Shown here: in pieces, positions 1 through 7,019 of the stretch | How the letters are laid out: every line of letters begins with the position of its first letter | How positions within the stretch are numbered: the first letter of the stretch is position 1 | Assembly: GCA_034429275.1 (NCBI GenBank) | Contig: DAOUFU010000287.1 | Location: 1 to 37,158, forward strand | From: DAOUFU01 sp034429275 | GTDB taxonomy: Bacteria; Chloroflexota; Anaerolineae; Aggregatilineales; Aggregatilineaceae | Direction of reading: 5' to 3' | DNA length: 37,158 nucleotides | Notes under the pieces: generated by a model | Told to the model about the DNA's origin: nothing | Seen by the model: the letters and a program-made list of their open reading frames with translations, nothing else | The model's database searches: none | Program-made: the position numbers and the translations under genes

Positions 1-263
1 ACGCCCCTGGTGATCCAGGCTTTCTCCCTGTGGGTATGCTTTTTTCCGTTATGGAGCATCGTCCCGGAGGTGGCTTCTTCAAACCCCAGGACGATCTTGG
101 CCGTGGTGGTTTTGCCACAGCCGCTTTCGCCCGCCAGGGTGAAGATTTCGGCGGGTTTGATATAAAAGCTCACGTGATCGACTGCGGTCAGTGTGATCCG
201 GGCGAGCACATTTCCCTGGGAGTACCGTTTGGTCAGTTCGTTGACTTCAAGCAGCTTATCCAT
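1..263 (-). CDS. Opp/Dpp-type ABC transporter ATP-binding protein (second ATPase), 3' end cut by window
   Basis: Only the first 87 or so codons lie in the window; the gene runs off the left edge. The reading frame contains a Walker A loop (GESGCGKTT, encoded around 100-140) in the usual place for the second ATPase of an oligopeptide/oligosaccharide importer. ATP hydrolysis would power uptake through the two permeases encoded upstream. The ATG at 263 lies inside the end of the preceding ATPase gene (8-base overlap), so the two are probably translationally coupled. By comparison with the complete paralogue at 28612-29631, the missing part should hold the LSGG signature and Walker B. The family is clear; the substrate is inferred only from the operon. 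Confidence 0.85.
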   Translation of the reverse strand, partial: MDKLLEVNELTKRYSQGNVLARITLTAVDHVSFYIKPAEIFTLAGESGCGKTTTAKIVLGFEEATSGTMLHNGKKHTHREKAWITRG

Positions 264-1263
264 GTTTTCCTTCTTCAACCAACCAGCAGGCGACTTTATG
301 ATTTTCTCCCACCTGATAAAAATCCGGCATTTGCTGCAGGCAAATTGATCGGGTATGTGGGCAGCGCGGATGGAACGGACAGCCAGCAGGCACGTCCGCC
401 AGAGAAGGCGGGCTGCCGGGCACACTTTCGCGCAGACTCTTATCCCCAAACTTTGGCAGCGAATTGATCAAAAACTGGGTGTAGGGGTGAGAAGGTTGGG
501 CAAAGATTCGTTCTGTAGTTGCCTCTTCAATGATTTTCCCGGCGTACATGATGCCGATTCGGTCGGCGATGTTGGCATGGACCCCCATATCGTGCGTGAC
601 CATGATGATGGTATTCTTCAGATTCTGCTGAATGTCCTTCAGCATCTGGATCACGCCGCGCTGCACCACCACATCCAGCGCCGTAGTAGGCTCATCGCCG
701 ATCATGATGCGCGGGTTTAGGGTCGATGCCAAAGCGATAGTCACACGCTGGCGCATTCCCCCCGACAACTGATGCGGATAGACATCGAGGACATTTTTGG
801 GCAAACCCAGCTCAAGGATTCGTTTGTGCGCCAGTTCGAAGATTTCGGCGCGGCTACGCCCCTTGACATGGCTGCCGATGAAGTCCGCAAAGGTTCCTTT
901 GATCTTGAGTACCGGATTGAATCCGCTCATTGAGCCTTGCGGAATATAGGAAATGTACTCCATGCGCAGCTTTCGTTTTTCTTCTCTGCTTAGCCGGGTG
1001 ACATCCACATCACGCGAGTTGATCCGATAATAGATCTTGCCGTCCACCAGGCGCAGGGGGGGCACAATCTCGTTGAAAAGCGTCTTCAACAGGGTGGTCT
1101 TGCCACAGCCGCTTTCGCCCGCGATGCCGTAGATTTCATTTTCATAAATCTGCAGGTCCACGTCGTTAACGGCTTTGACAACCTTCTGGGTACCATGCAC
1201 CTCCAGCAGATAGAACGCTTTCAGATGTTCGGTTCGTAGGATGACCGCCTTCTCTTCTGTCAT
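256..1263 (-). CDS. Opp/Dpp-type ABC transporter ATP-binding protein (DppD-like)
   Basis: A complete 335-residue ATPase of the oligopeptide-importer class, cytoplasmic and peripheral to the membrane. Walker A is GESGCGKTT at residues 49-57, the signature LSGGMRQR at 166-173, and Walker B IMIGDE at 186-191. The C-terminus has the cysteine-bearing segment (CPFHPRCPHTRSIC) typical of the OppD/DppD extension. It follows the DppC-like permease by 12 bases and overlaps the next ATPase gene. In Thermotoga and related bacteria, transporters of this class often carry plant oligosaccharides rather than peptides. The LacI regulator at the head of this operon and the glycosidases nearby favour that here, but the substrate is inference. 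Confidence 0.93.
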   Translation of the reverse strand: MTEEKAVILRTEHLKAFYLLEVHGTQKVVKAVNDVDLQIYENEIYGIAGESGCGKTTLLKTLFNEIVPPLRLVDGKIYYRINSRDVDVTRLSREEKRKLRMEYISYIPQGSMSGFNPVLKIKGTFADFIGSHVKGRSRAEIFELAHKRILELGLPKNVLDVYPHQLSGGMRQRVTIALASTLNPRIMIGDEPTTALDVVVQRGVIQMLKDIQQNLKNTIIMVTHDMGVHANIADRIGIMYAGKIIEEATTERIFAQPSHPYTQFLINSLPKFGDKSLRESVPGSPPSLADVPAGCPFHPRCPHTRSICLQQMPDFYQVGENHKVACWLVEEGKHG

Positions 1264-1275
1264 GGCCGAGTCCCC

Positions 1276-2127
1276 TTAAGCTCCGACCCGCTGGATTCGC
1301 GTGCGAGGATCGAGGTATTCGCTGATGCTGACCGAGAGCCAATAGAGAGCGATAAACATGAGAAGTGACAGGGTCACGGGCGTCAGAATCCACCACCAGC
1401 GTTCGAGCAGAATGGCGTGGGAGAAGTACGCCCAGTTGAGCATCGTGCCCAGGGTGGGGATGGTGAGATCGACCAGGCCGAGCAGGGCGAGCGTGATCTC
1501 CAACCCAATCGCCCAGGACATATTGTTGATCAAAGTCGAGAAGATCAGCGGGGTCGTGAAGGGCATGTACTCTTTCAACACCAGCTTGACCGTGCCTGTA
1601 CCCGAAAGCATGGCCGTCCGGGTGAAATCGCGCTCACGCAGGCTGAGGACCATTGAGCGGATCAGGCGCGCGTCCCAGGCCCAGCCGAAGGCCGACAGCA
1701 TCAACCCCAGAATCACCAGGTTCATGTGCTCGCGCACCATCATGGCCAACATCACGAAGATCAGGAAGAGCGGGATGACCAGCAGACTGTCCCCTACGAA
1801 CATCAAGACCCGGTCGATTGTTCCCCCTTTGTAGCCCGCGATCATGCCGACCAGGATGGCGATCACCCTGGAAACCATCGCCGAGATCAGGGAAATGATC
1901 AAGGAATTGCGCACCGCAAACGTGGCCTGCCAGAAGATATCCTGACCGTTTGAATCGGTGCCGAGCCAGTGCTCCGACGATGGCTTCATATCGCGAGGCA
2001 CGACATGCCATAGCGTGGGGTCATAGGGTGAGAAAAAGGACAACAACGCCATCACCACAATGAACACGAGGACGACAAAGGCGAAGCTGAAGCGATAGTC
2101 TTTGAATAGGTCTATGAGGGTTTTCAC
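1276..2127 (-). CDS. Opp/Dpp-type ABC transporter permease (DppC-like)
   Basis: A 283-residue inner-membrane permease with a hydrophobic N-terminal helix (residues about 12-32) and the DppC-type periplasmic stretch ending in the motif HWLGTDSNGQD, which the family shows as LGTDxxGRD. Four or more further membrane segments follow. The start is a GTG at 2127, preceded by an AAGGA-type ribosome site. It pairs with the DppB-like permease upstream (12-base gap) to form the channel. It is intact and serves as the reference that exposes the frameshift in its paralogue at 30624-31479. Specificity cannot be read from the permease itself. Confidence 0.93.
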   Translation of the reverse strand: MKTLIDLFKDYRFSFAFVVLVFIVVMALLSFFSPYDPTLWHVVPRDMKPSSEHWLGTDSNGQDIFWQATFAVRNSLIISLISAMVSRVIAILVGMIAGYKGGTIDRVLMFVGDSLLVIPLFLIFVMLAMMVREHMNLVILGLMLSAFGWAWDARLIRSMVLSLRERDFTRTAMLSGTGTVKLVLKEYMPFTTPLIFSTLINNMSWAIGLEITLALLGLVDLTIPTLGTMLNWAYFSHAILLERWWWILTPVTLSLLMFIALYWLSVSISEYLDPRTRIQRVGA

Positions 2128-2139
2128 GGAACAGCTTCC

Positions 2140-3147
2140 TTATGTGTATCTTACACGTGGGTCGAACAGGGGATAGGCCAGGTCAACGATCAGCATCGCG
2201 GTTGTGATGCCAACGATAGAAAGCATGGTGATGCCCATGATCAGGTTGTAGTCACCGTTGACGATGGCTCTATAGAGCAAGTTTCCCAGGCCGGGGTAAC
2301 CATAGACGATCTCTGTGATCAGTGCCCCGCTGAAGATTTGCCCAAACGAGAGCGCCAGGCCGGTGATCTGTGGCAGTAAAGCGTTGCGAATGACGTACTT
2401 GCTCACGATGCGGGTATCGGTTACGCCGCCCAGCCGGGCATATTGCACATAATCTTCGGCATTGATGTTCTGTACGAGCAGCTTCATGACCTGGAAGTTG
2501 ACGGCTACTCCCAGCGTGCAGAGCGAGAGGCCGGGCAGGAATGAATGCCACAGCACATCTTTGATATACGCCCAGGTGAACTCCGGCAAGGCCCCCAGTG
2601 ACGCCCCACCCGTAACCGGGAACCATCGCCAGACATAGGCAAAAAGCAGCAGCAAAACAAAAGCAAAGATGTAATAGGGCATGGGGCGGATCACCATGAC
2701 GACGGCATCCAACATGCGTGACCATGTCCTGCGCGTGTAGTAACCCGCTAACCCGCCAATGATATTGCCCAATATCCACGAAATGGCTGTCGTGGTCAGC
2801 AGAAGACCCAATGTCCAGGGTAAGGCATTGGCGATCAGGTCGATAACGGGGGCGGGAAACTGGAAGAACGAAACGCCGAGATCGCCATGAGCCAGCCTGA
2901 TCCAGAAATCGCGATACTGCTCAAGCGTGGAACCTCCCAGGCCATACATCTCGGTCAGGTCTTCAATGATGCGATCCATCGTGCCCGGTTCCAGCGTTGA
3001 ACCCCGCGCCCTCATCTGATTGATCATGTTCATGACAGGGTCATTCGGGATCAATCTGGGAATGATGAAAACTACGGTGATGCCCAGCCAGATTACCAGG
3101 AAGTACGAAATCAGGCGGGGGATGAGGTATCGTTTTACAAATGTCAC
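2140..3147 (-). CDS. Opp/Dpp-type ABC transporter permease (DppB-like)
   Basis: A roughly 335-residue permease with an N-terminal membrane helix, a long external loop and five further helices. The conserved C-terminus (YPLFDPRVRYT) matches that of the paralogue at 31493-32506. I chose the GTG at 3147 over the upstream ATG at 3231: the product then begins like the paralogue (FVKRYLIPRL against FILKYLIPRI), GAGGG sits about nine bases upstream, and the longer version would run through the hairpin at 3211-3241. It forms a heterodimeric channel with the next gene. The gap to the binding-protein gene holds a strong stem-loop. Confidence 0.9.
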   Translation of the reverse strand: MTFVKRYLIPRLISYFLVIWLGITVVFIIPRLIPNDPVMNMINQMRARGSTLEPGTMDRIIEDLTEMYGLGGSTLEQYRDFWIRLAHGDLGVSFFQFPAPVIDLIANALPWTLGLLLTTTAISWILGNIIGGLAGYYTRRTWSRMLDAVVMVIRPMPYYIFAFVLLLLFAYVWRWFPVTGGASLGALPEFTWAYIKDVLWHSFLPGLSLCTLGVAVNFQVMKLLVQNINAEDYVQYARLGGVTDTRIVSKYVIRNALLPQITGLALSFGQIFSGALITEIVYGYPGLGNLLYRAIVNGDYNLIMGITMLSIVGITTAMLIVDLAYPLFDPRVRYT

Positions 3148-3210
3148 GGTCTTGCCCTCGCGCGTTCTTGTCCCTTTCAAATGAGAAAAATCAATAAGTG
3201 TAGAAGATGG

Positions 3211-3241
3211 TTCCCCCTGGGCGGAAAGCACCCAGGGGGAA
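3211..3241 (-). terminator. Stem-loop between binding-protein and permease genes (operon A)
   Basis: A perfect 11-base inverted repeat, TTCCCCCTGGG at 3211-3221 and its complement at 3231-3241, with a nine-base loop. It lies 24 bases after the stop of the binding-protein gene and before the permease. There is no clear T run on the minus strand, so it may stop transcription only partly, or protect the upstream mRNA end. The same position in the other three transporter operons also holds a hairpin. Confidence 0.7.
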
Positions 3242-3265
3242 TTGTGGCAATGCCCAAGCAGACGC

Positions 3266-5212
3266 CTACTTCTTAACGGGTTGCAGGAACGGCGTCATGT
3301 ACTTGAAGTTGGGCCAGTGGGTATACGGCACGCAGTACGGATTTTCGCTGCCGGGCCAGTTGGTCCAGTAGGTCTCGTCCCAGCCGACAAAGCCGATATA
3401 GCCATAGGTTGGGGTGCTCGGCATATTCCTGACCGCTTCCTTCAGGCCTTCGATGCCGATGGCAACGACTTTTTCGGTGTCGAAGGGGTCCGTCTCGCGC
3501 AGCCGTTTGATGATGTCGTCCATCACCGGGCTTGACCAGCGCGAGGTATAGGACGCCTGGTTACGTTCTCCAACGGGCTTGATGTAGGCAGAGTTCCAGT
3601 CATCGAGCACGCGATAGAGATCGGGACCTGCACCCCATGGCTCACGCGCCGGCCAGACGGTTTGCACATCAAAGTCGCCAACGGCCCCCAGATCGGCGCC
3701 GTTTTCGGTGTTAAACACCGAGGCGTCGATGCCGAACTTCTTCCACTGCTGCACGGCAGCCACGGCATTACGTGCATCGTGGTTCGAAAGCACGGTGCCC
3801 GTCATGTAGGAAATCTTCCAACGCGAGCCATCGGGCAGCCGCCAATTGCCATCGCCATCGCGGGTGAAGCCATTCTTCAACAGCAGCTTCTCGGCGATAT
3901 TGGGAGCATACTTGTACCAGCCGAGGCCAAACGTCTTCGCGATGAATTCATCATCATCGGGGAAGATGTACCCCCGGCTCCGGGCATATTCGGCAACGCG
4001 CCGCGGCGCTTCGGGATCATACGGTGCAAACGTTTCCCCGTCGCCCACGTCGATGGTGAATTCCTTCAGCCAGTCCTGCATCGGCTCGATGTAGAGCTTG
4101 GGGTAGGGGCCAAGGTGCGGGACGTGTACCGGACTCAAGGTACCCGAGGAGTCGACGGCGATGCTCGTGTATTCGACAATGTCGATCGCCAATGTCAACG
4201 CCCAGCGGACATCAATATTATCGAACGGAGGCCGGGCGGTGTTGTAGACGATGCCGGTGATGCAGGGGTCGTTGTTGACCACGAAGGGGAAGGTCGGTTG
4301 ATAGGCGCGCGAGGACTTGGACTGTGCCAAAAGCGCCTTGAGACCGTCTGCGGAGAGTTCTGCCACATCCAGTTGGTGAGTCAACTGGGCCAGGATTTGC
4401 GCGCCCTCATCGGCAAAGTACTGGAAAACGATGTACTTGGGCTTCGGTTCGCCATACAGGATGCCGGTTGGGCTTTTGTCCCAGTCTTCACGCTTTTCCC
4501 AGGCCGTCCAGCTTCCCTGGGGGTCATAGCTGTGCAGCTTGTAGGGGCCGCAGCCGATAAACGGATTGAAGTTGAACTGGGTCGGGTCTTCCTGCTTTTC
4601 GAAGATGTGCTTGGGGAAGATGCGCGTGCAACCCCAGCGGTCGAGGAAGGTAGTGTGGAACCGCGAGTTCGGCTGCTTCAACTGGAACTGGACGGTGTAG
4701 TCATCCAGCGCAGTCACCGAGGCGACATTATCCACAAAGAAGGTGTGGGCGTTGAACCCCTCATATTTCATGATGGTTTCGATGCAGAAGACCACATCGG
4801 CAGCGGTGAAAGGTTCACCATCCGACCAGGCGACACCCTGGCGCAGCGGAACCGTGAGGGTCATGAAGTCGGGGCTGTACGTCGGGTCGCCAGCGGCGGA
4901 ACCGTTGATGATTTCACCGGTGGCAAAGTCGACGGTCCAGAACGGTTCGTCGGCCAGGTTCTGAATGCCACGATCTTGCCACTTCCAGCCTACCCAGAGG
5001 TTGAAGTTGTCGGGAGTGCCGACACGCCCGGTGAGGATTCGGGCGATCACGGTCTCCTCGCGAGGGAAGGTGCCCGTTTGGGCGGCAAACGCTTCGTTGG
5101 GGCCATCCAGTTCTTCGGAGATGGGCACTAGCCCGGTTTCGGAGAGCAAAAAGGTGCCAGCGCCGGCGGTGATCAGCTTGATAAAATCGCGGCGAGTAAT
5201 CTCAGGTGACAT
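3266..5212 (-). CDS. Family-5 (Opp/Dpp-type) extracellular solute-binding protein with Tat signal
   Basis: A 648-residue binding protein that would capture substrate outside the membrane and deliver it to the permeases downstream. It begins with a twin-arginine signal (TRRDFIKL followed by a hydrophobic stretch to about residue 28), so it is probably exported folded. The body has typical SBP_bac_5 features, such as the segment FTAADVVFCIETI and the stretch FNPFIGCGPYKL. GGAGG six bases before the ATG at 5212 picks this start over the ATGs at 5224 and 5227. No lipobox cysteine is visible. Family-5 proteins bind peptides, nickel or oligosaccharides; the context favours a hemicellulose oligosaccharide. 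It is the same length as its paralogue at 32663-34609. Confidence 0.93.
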   Translation of the reverse strand: MSPEITRRDFIKLITAGAGTFLLSETGLVPISEELDGPNEAFAAQTGTFPREETVIARILTGRVGTPDNFNLWVGWKWQDRGIQNLADEPFWTVDFATGEIINGSAAGDPTYSPDFMTLTVPLRQGVAWSDGEPFTAADVVFCIETIMKYEGFNAHTFFVDNVASVTALDDYTVQFQLKQPNSRFHTTFLDRWGCTRIFPKHIFEKQEDPTQFNFNPFIGCGPYKLHSYDPQGSWTAWEKREDWDKSPTGILYGEPKPKYIVFQYFADEGAQILAQLTHQLDVAELSADGLKALLAQSKSSRAYQPTFPFVVNNDPCITGIVYNTARPPFDNIDVRWALTLAIDIVEYTSIAVDSSGTLSPVHVPHLGPYPKLYIEPMQDWLKEFTIDVGDGETFAPYDPEAPRRVAEYARSRGYIFPDDDEFIAKTFGLGWYKYAPNIAEKLLLKNGFTRDGDGNWRLPDGSRWKISYMTGTVLSNHDARNAVAAVQQWKKFGIDASVFNTENGADLGAVGDFDVQTVWPAREPWGAGPDLYRVLDDWNSAYIKPVGERNQASYTSRWSSPVMDDIIKRLRETDPFDTEKVVAIGIEGLKEAVRNMPSTPTYGYIGFVGWDETYWTNWPGSENPYCVPYTHWPNFKYMTPFLQPVKK

Positions 5213-5294
5213 TTTTTCCTCCATCATGTTCCAAACAATTGAGAAATGGATCGGTACTCGTTAGGTTTTGGAGCGAAAGGGATTGATTTTGTTC

Positions 5295-6386
5295 CTAATA
5301 GGCCGCCTCCTGGTCGACTAGATATTCTTCCTGTATGGACTCATCGGGACCTACACGCTTACACGAGTCGCGAATGATGAGTTGGGTAGCCAGCGCCACT
5401 CGTTGGGGAGGGCGGTCCGGGTCTTTGATCTGGTCCAGAAGCATCTTGACGGCAACCTGCCCCATTTGTTCGAGTGGTTGGCGAACGGTCGTGAGCTTGG
5501 GGTAGACAAAAGACGCCTGGGGAATGTCATCAAAGCCGAGGATAGAGATATCATCGGGGACACGGAGACCACATTCGCGCGCGGCGTCCATCGCGGCGAA
5601 AGCGGACAGATCGTTGGATGCAAAGATCGCGGTTGGGGGAGGATCAACTTTTTGGAGCAGATTCTTGGCGGCCTGGTACCCGGTCTGCTGCTGGTAATCG
5701 CTCTCGACAACCAGTTCCTCCCTGAAGGGGATGTCACAATCGGCCAGGGCCGCTTTGTAGCCCTGGAGTCGGTCGGTGGCGCTCCGGACGGCGAGGTAAC
5801 CGGTGATAAATGCGATGCGCGTGTGGCCCAGCTCGGCCAGGTAACGCGTGGCCTCATATGCGCCCTGCCAATTGGTTGCTTCAACAACGCTGCTGTGTTC
5901 TGTGGTATCGGCCTGATCGATCAGGACATAGGGGAAATGTCGTTCGCGCAGCGCGTCCAGGTAGGCCGCCGGAACCAATGGGGCGACCAACAGCAGACCT
6001 TCTGTCAGTCCGTTCGCGATGGCATCGACAAAGAACGATTCCCTGGCGGGGTGGCGGTGACTTGTATAGAGCACCACTTCATAGTTGGCACGCGCCAGTT
6101 CCCGATCAATGCCCTGCATGATGGTGCCGACATAGCCATTGTCCAGGTTCGGCACGAGCAGGCCAATGATCTGTGAATGCCCACCTGCGAGACTCCGCGC
6201 CTGCAAGTTGGCGACGTAACCCAGGGCTTCGACCGCTTCCATCACGCGTTTGCGCGTGGCGTCACTGACAAACTCGTACCCACTCAGCACGCGCGATACC
6301 GTCGCATAGGATACGCCTGAGACCCGTGCCACATCCTTGATGGTGGCAGCGCGTTTTTTGTGGGGTGAGTCTTTCTTACTACGCAT
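5295..6386 (-). CDS. LacI-family transcriptional regulator (operon A)
   Basis: A 363-residue repressor. The N-terminal helix-turn-helix is canonical (IKDVARVSGVSYATVSRVLSG, of which VSYATVSRVL is the recognition region), and the hinge has the usual Asn, Ala and Leu (YVANLQARSLAG). The rest is a periplasmic-binding-protein-like sensor domain, with a late segment (ILGFDDIPQASFVYPKLTTVRQP) typical of the GalR/LacI subfamily. It precedes the binding-protein gene by 82 bases on the same strand and is probably the first gene of the operon. Three operator-like sites lie upstream, so it probably represses itself and the transporter until a sugar binds. No good ribosome site precedes the ATG. The inducer is unknown. 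Confidence 0.93.
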   Translation of the reverse strand: MRSKKDSPHKKRAATIKDVARVSGVSYATVSRVLSGYEFVSDATRKRVMEAVEALGYVANLQARSLAGGHSQIIGLLVPNLDNGYVGTIMQGIDRELARANYEVVLYTSHRHPARESFFVDAIANGLTEGLLLVAPLVPAAYLDALRERHFPYVLIDQADTTEHSSVVEATNWQGAYEATRYLAELGHTRIAFITGYLAVRSATDRLQGYKAALADCDIPFREELVVESDYQQQTGYQAAKNLLQKVDPPPTAIFASNDLSAFAAMDAARECGLRVPDDISILGFDDIPQASFVYPKLTTVRQPLEQMGQVAVKMLLDQIKDPDRPPQRVALATQLIIRDSCKRVGPDESIQEEYLVDQEAAY

Positions 6387-6390
6387 TAAT

Positions 6391-6404
6391 TGTAAACGCT
6401 TTCA
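6391..6404 (-). promoter_or_regulatory. LacI-type operator O3 upstream of lacI (operon A)
   Basis: TGTAAACGCTTTCA fits the LacI/CcpA-type pattern TGNAANCGNNNNCA with a central CG. It lies only a few bases before the start codon of the regulator at 6386, inside the predicted 5' leader. Confidence 0.65.
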
Positions 6405-6466
6405 AAAAACACCTGAAAAAAGACGGGTTTTCCCGTCGCATGTCGCAGTTTACGGGCAGAAATCTC

Positions 6467-6478
6467 GCAAACGTTTGC
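6467..6478 (-). promoter_or_regulatory. LacI-type operator O2 at predicted transcription start (operon A)
   Basis: GCAAACGTTTGC is a perfect palindrome with a central CG. It covers the position about seven bases downstream of the predicted -10 box, where a bound repressor would block initiation. Confidence 0.7.
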
Positions 6479-6484
6479 AAAATC

Positions 6485-6513
6485 AGCATATCATTGTCAA
6501 CGTTTGATGTCAA
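6485..6513 (-). promoter_or_regulatory. Promoter of lacI and transport operon A, with operator O1 in the spacer
   Basis: On the minus strand there is a perfect -35 box TTGACA (6513-6508), a 17-base spacer and a -10 box TATGCT (6490-6485). The spacer contains TCAAACGTTGA (6507-6497), a third copy of the AACGTT-centred operator motif. The predicted start is near 6478. The layout of operator in spacer, operator at start and operator in the leader suggests tight repression, possibly with looping. Confidence 0.7.
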
Positions 6514-7019
6514 GCAGGTGCAGCAGGGTTATCGCATCAAACGGATTGTTCCGGTTGACACACATCGCCCGGCCCTGATGCACTTTGACAAATTGATCGG
6601 ATATGAGAAGGCGAAGGCCGGACTCTCGCAGGTCACCATAGCCGGTTATTTTCTCAAGTCCATCAGGGCACAGGCTCAGGGAAAGCAAAGCACCATATCG
6701 AGAGCGCCGGAAAGGGCGTTTTCAGCGTTCTTTGATTTTTCTTAGCCGGACGCCTCCGGCAGGGCACGAATTTTGATGCGTTTGCCCCCGGATGTAGAAG
6801 CAGGGGCATTTCATCATGGGGTAAGATGCCTCCGCACGGGGTCACGGTTACCCGGTGGGAAACGGCCCGTATCTCCCGTTGGGGTGCAGGGGGCATTTTT
6901 TCAGACGCAATGATCGCAGGCACACGACAGGGTGCTCCAGGTCGCTGTGGGGCGGCCCAGAATAACCTTCTCCGGCGGCTCGCCCTGGCCGGAGCACCCT
7001 GATTTTGTCTGCGTGTTCC
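6514..7019. other. Intergenic region between operon A promoter and GH3 gene
   Basis: Together with the promoter and operators at 6387-6513 this makes a 633-base gap. Past the promoter I see no convincing gene. It holds a short stem GCCGGA/TCCGGC at 6745-6760 and a GGCAT/ATGCC inverted repeat near 6800-6830. A 10-base inverted repeat at 6929-7000 lies just after the GH3 stop and is listed separately. Open frames here lack ribosome sites and recognisable products. Confidence 0.5.
6929..7000 (-). terminator. Long inverted repeat downstream of GH3 gene
   Basis: AGGGTGCTCC at 6929-6938 pairs exactly with GGAGCACCCT at 6991-7000. The enclosed 52 bases are GC-rich and can fold further (GGCGGCCC and GGCGGCTCGCC segments). 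It begins 20 bases after the stop codon of the minus-strand GH3 gene, where a terminator is expected. There is no T run after the stem on the minus strand, so a factor-dependent stop or an mRNA-end structure is as likely as an intrinsic terminator. Confidence 0.45.

Noticed and set aside
3662..5131. A 489-codon plus-strand frame opposite the binding-protein gene
   Set aside because: It is an antisense shadow of a clear SBP_bac_5 gene; its sequence has no family features.
6365..6745. A plus-strand frame of 126 codons ahead of operon A
   Set aside because: It covers the promoter and operators of the minus-strand lacI gene, has no ribosome site and no family resemblance.
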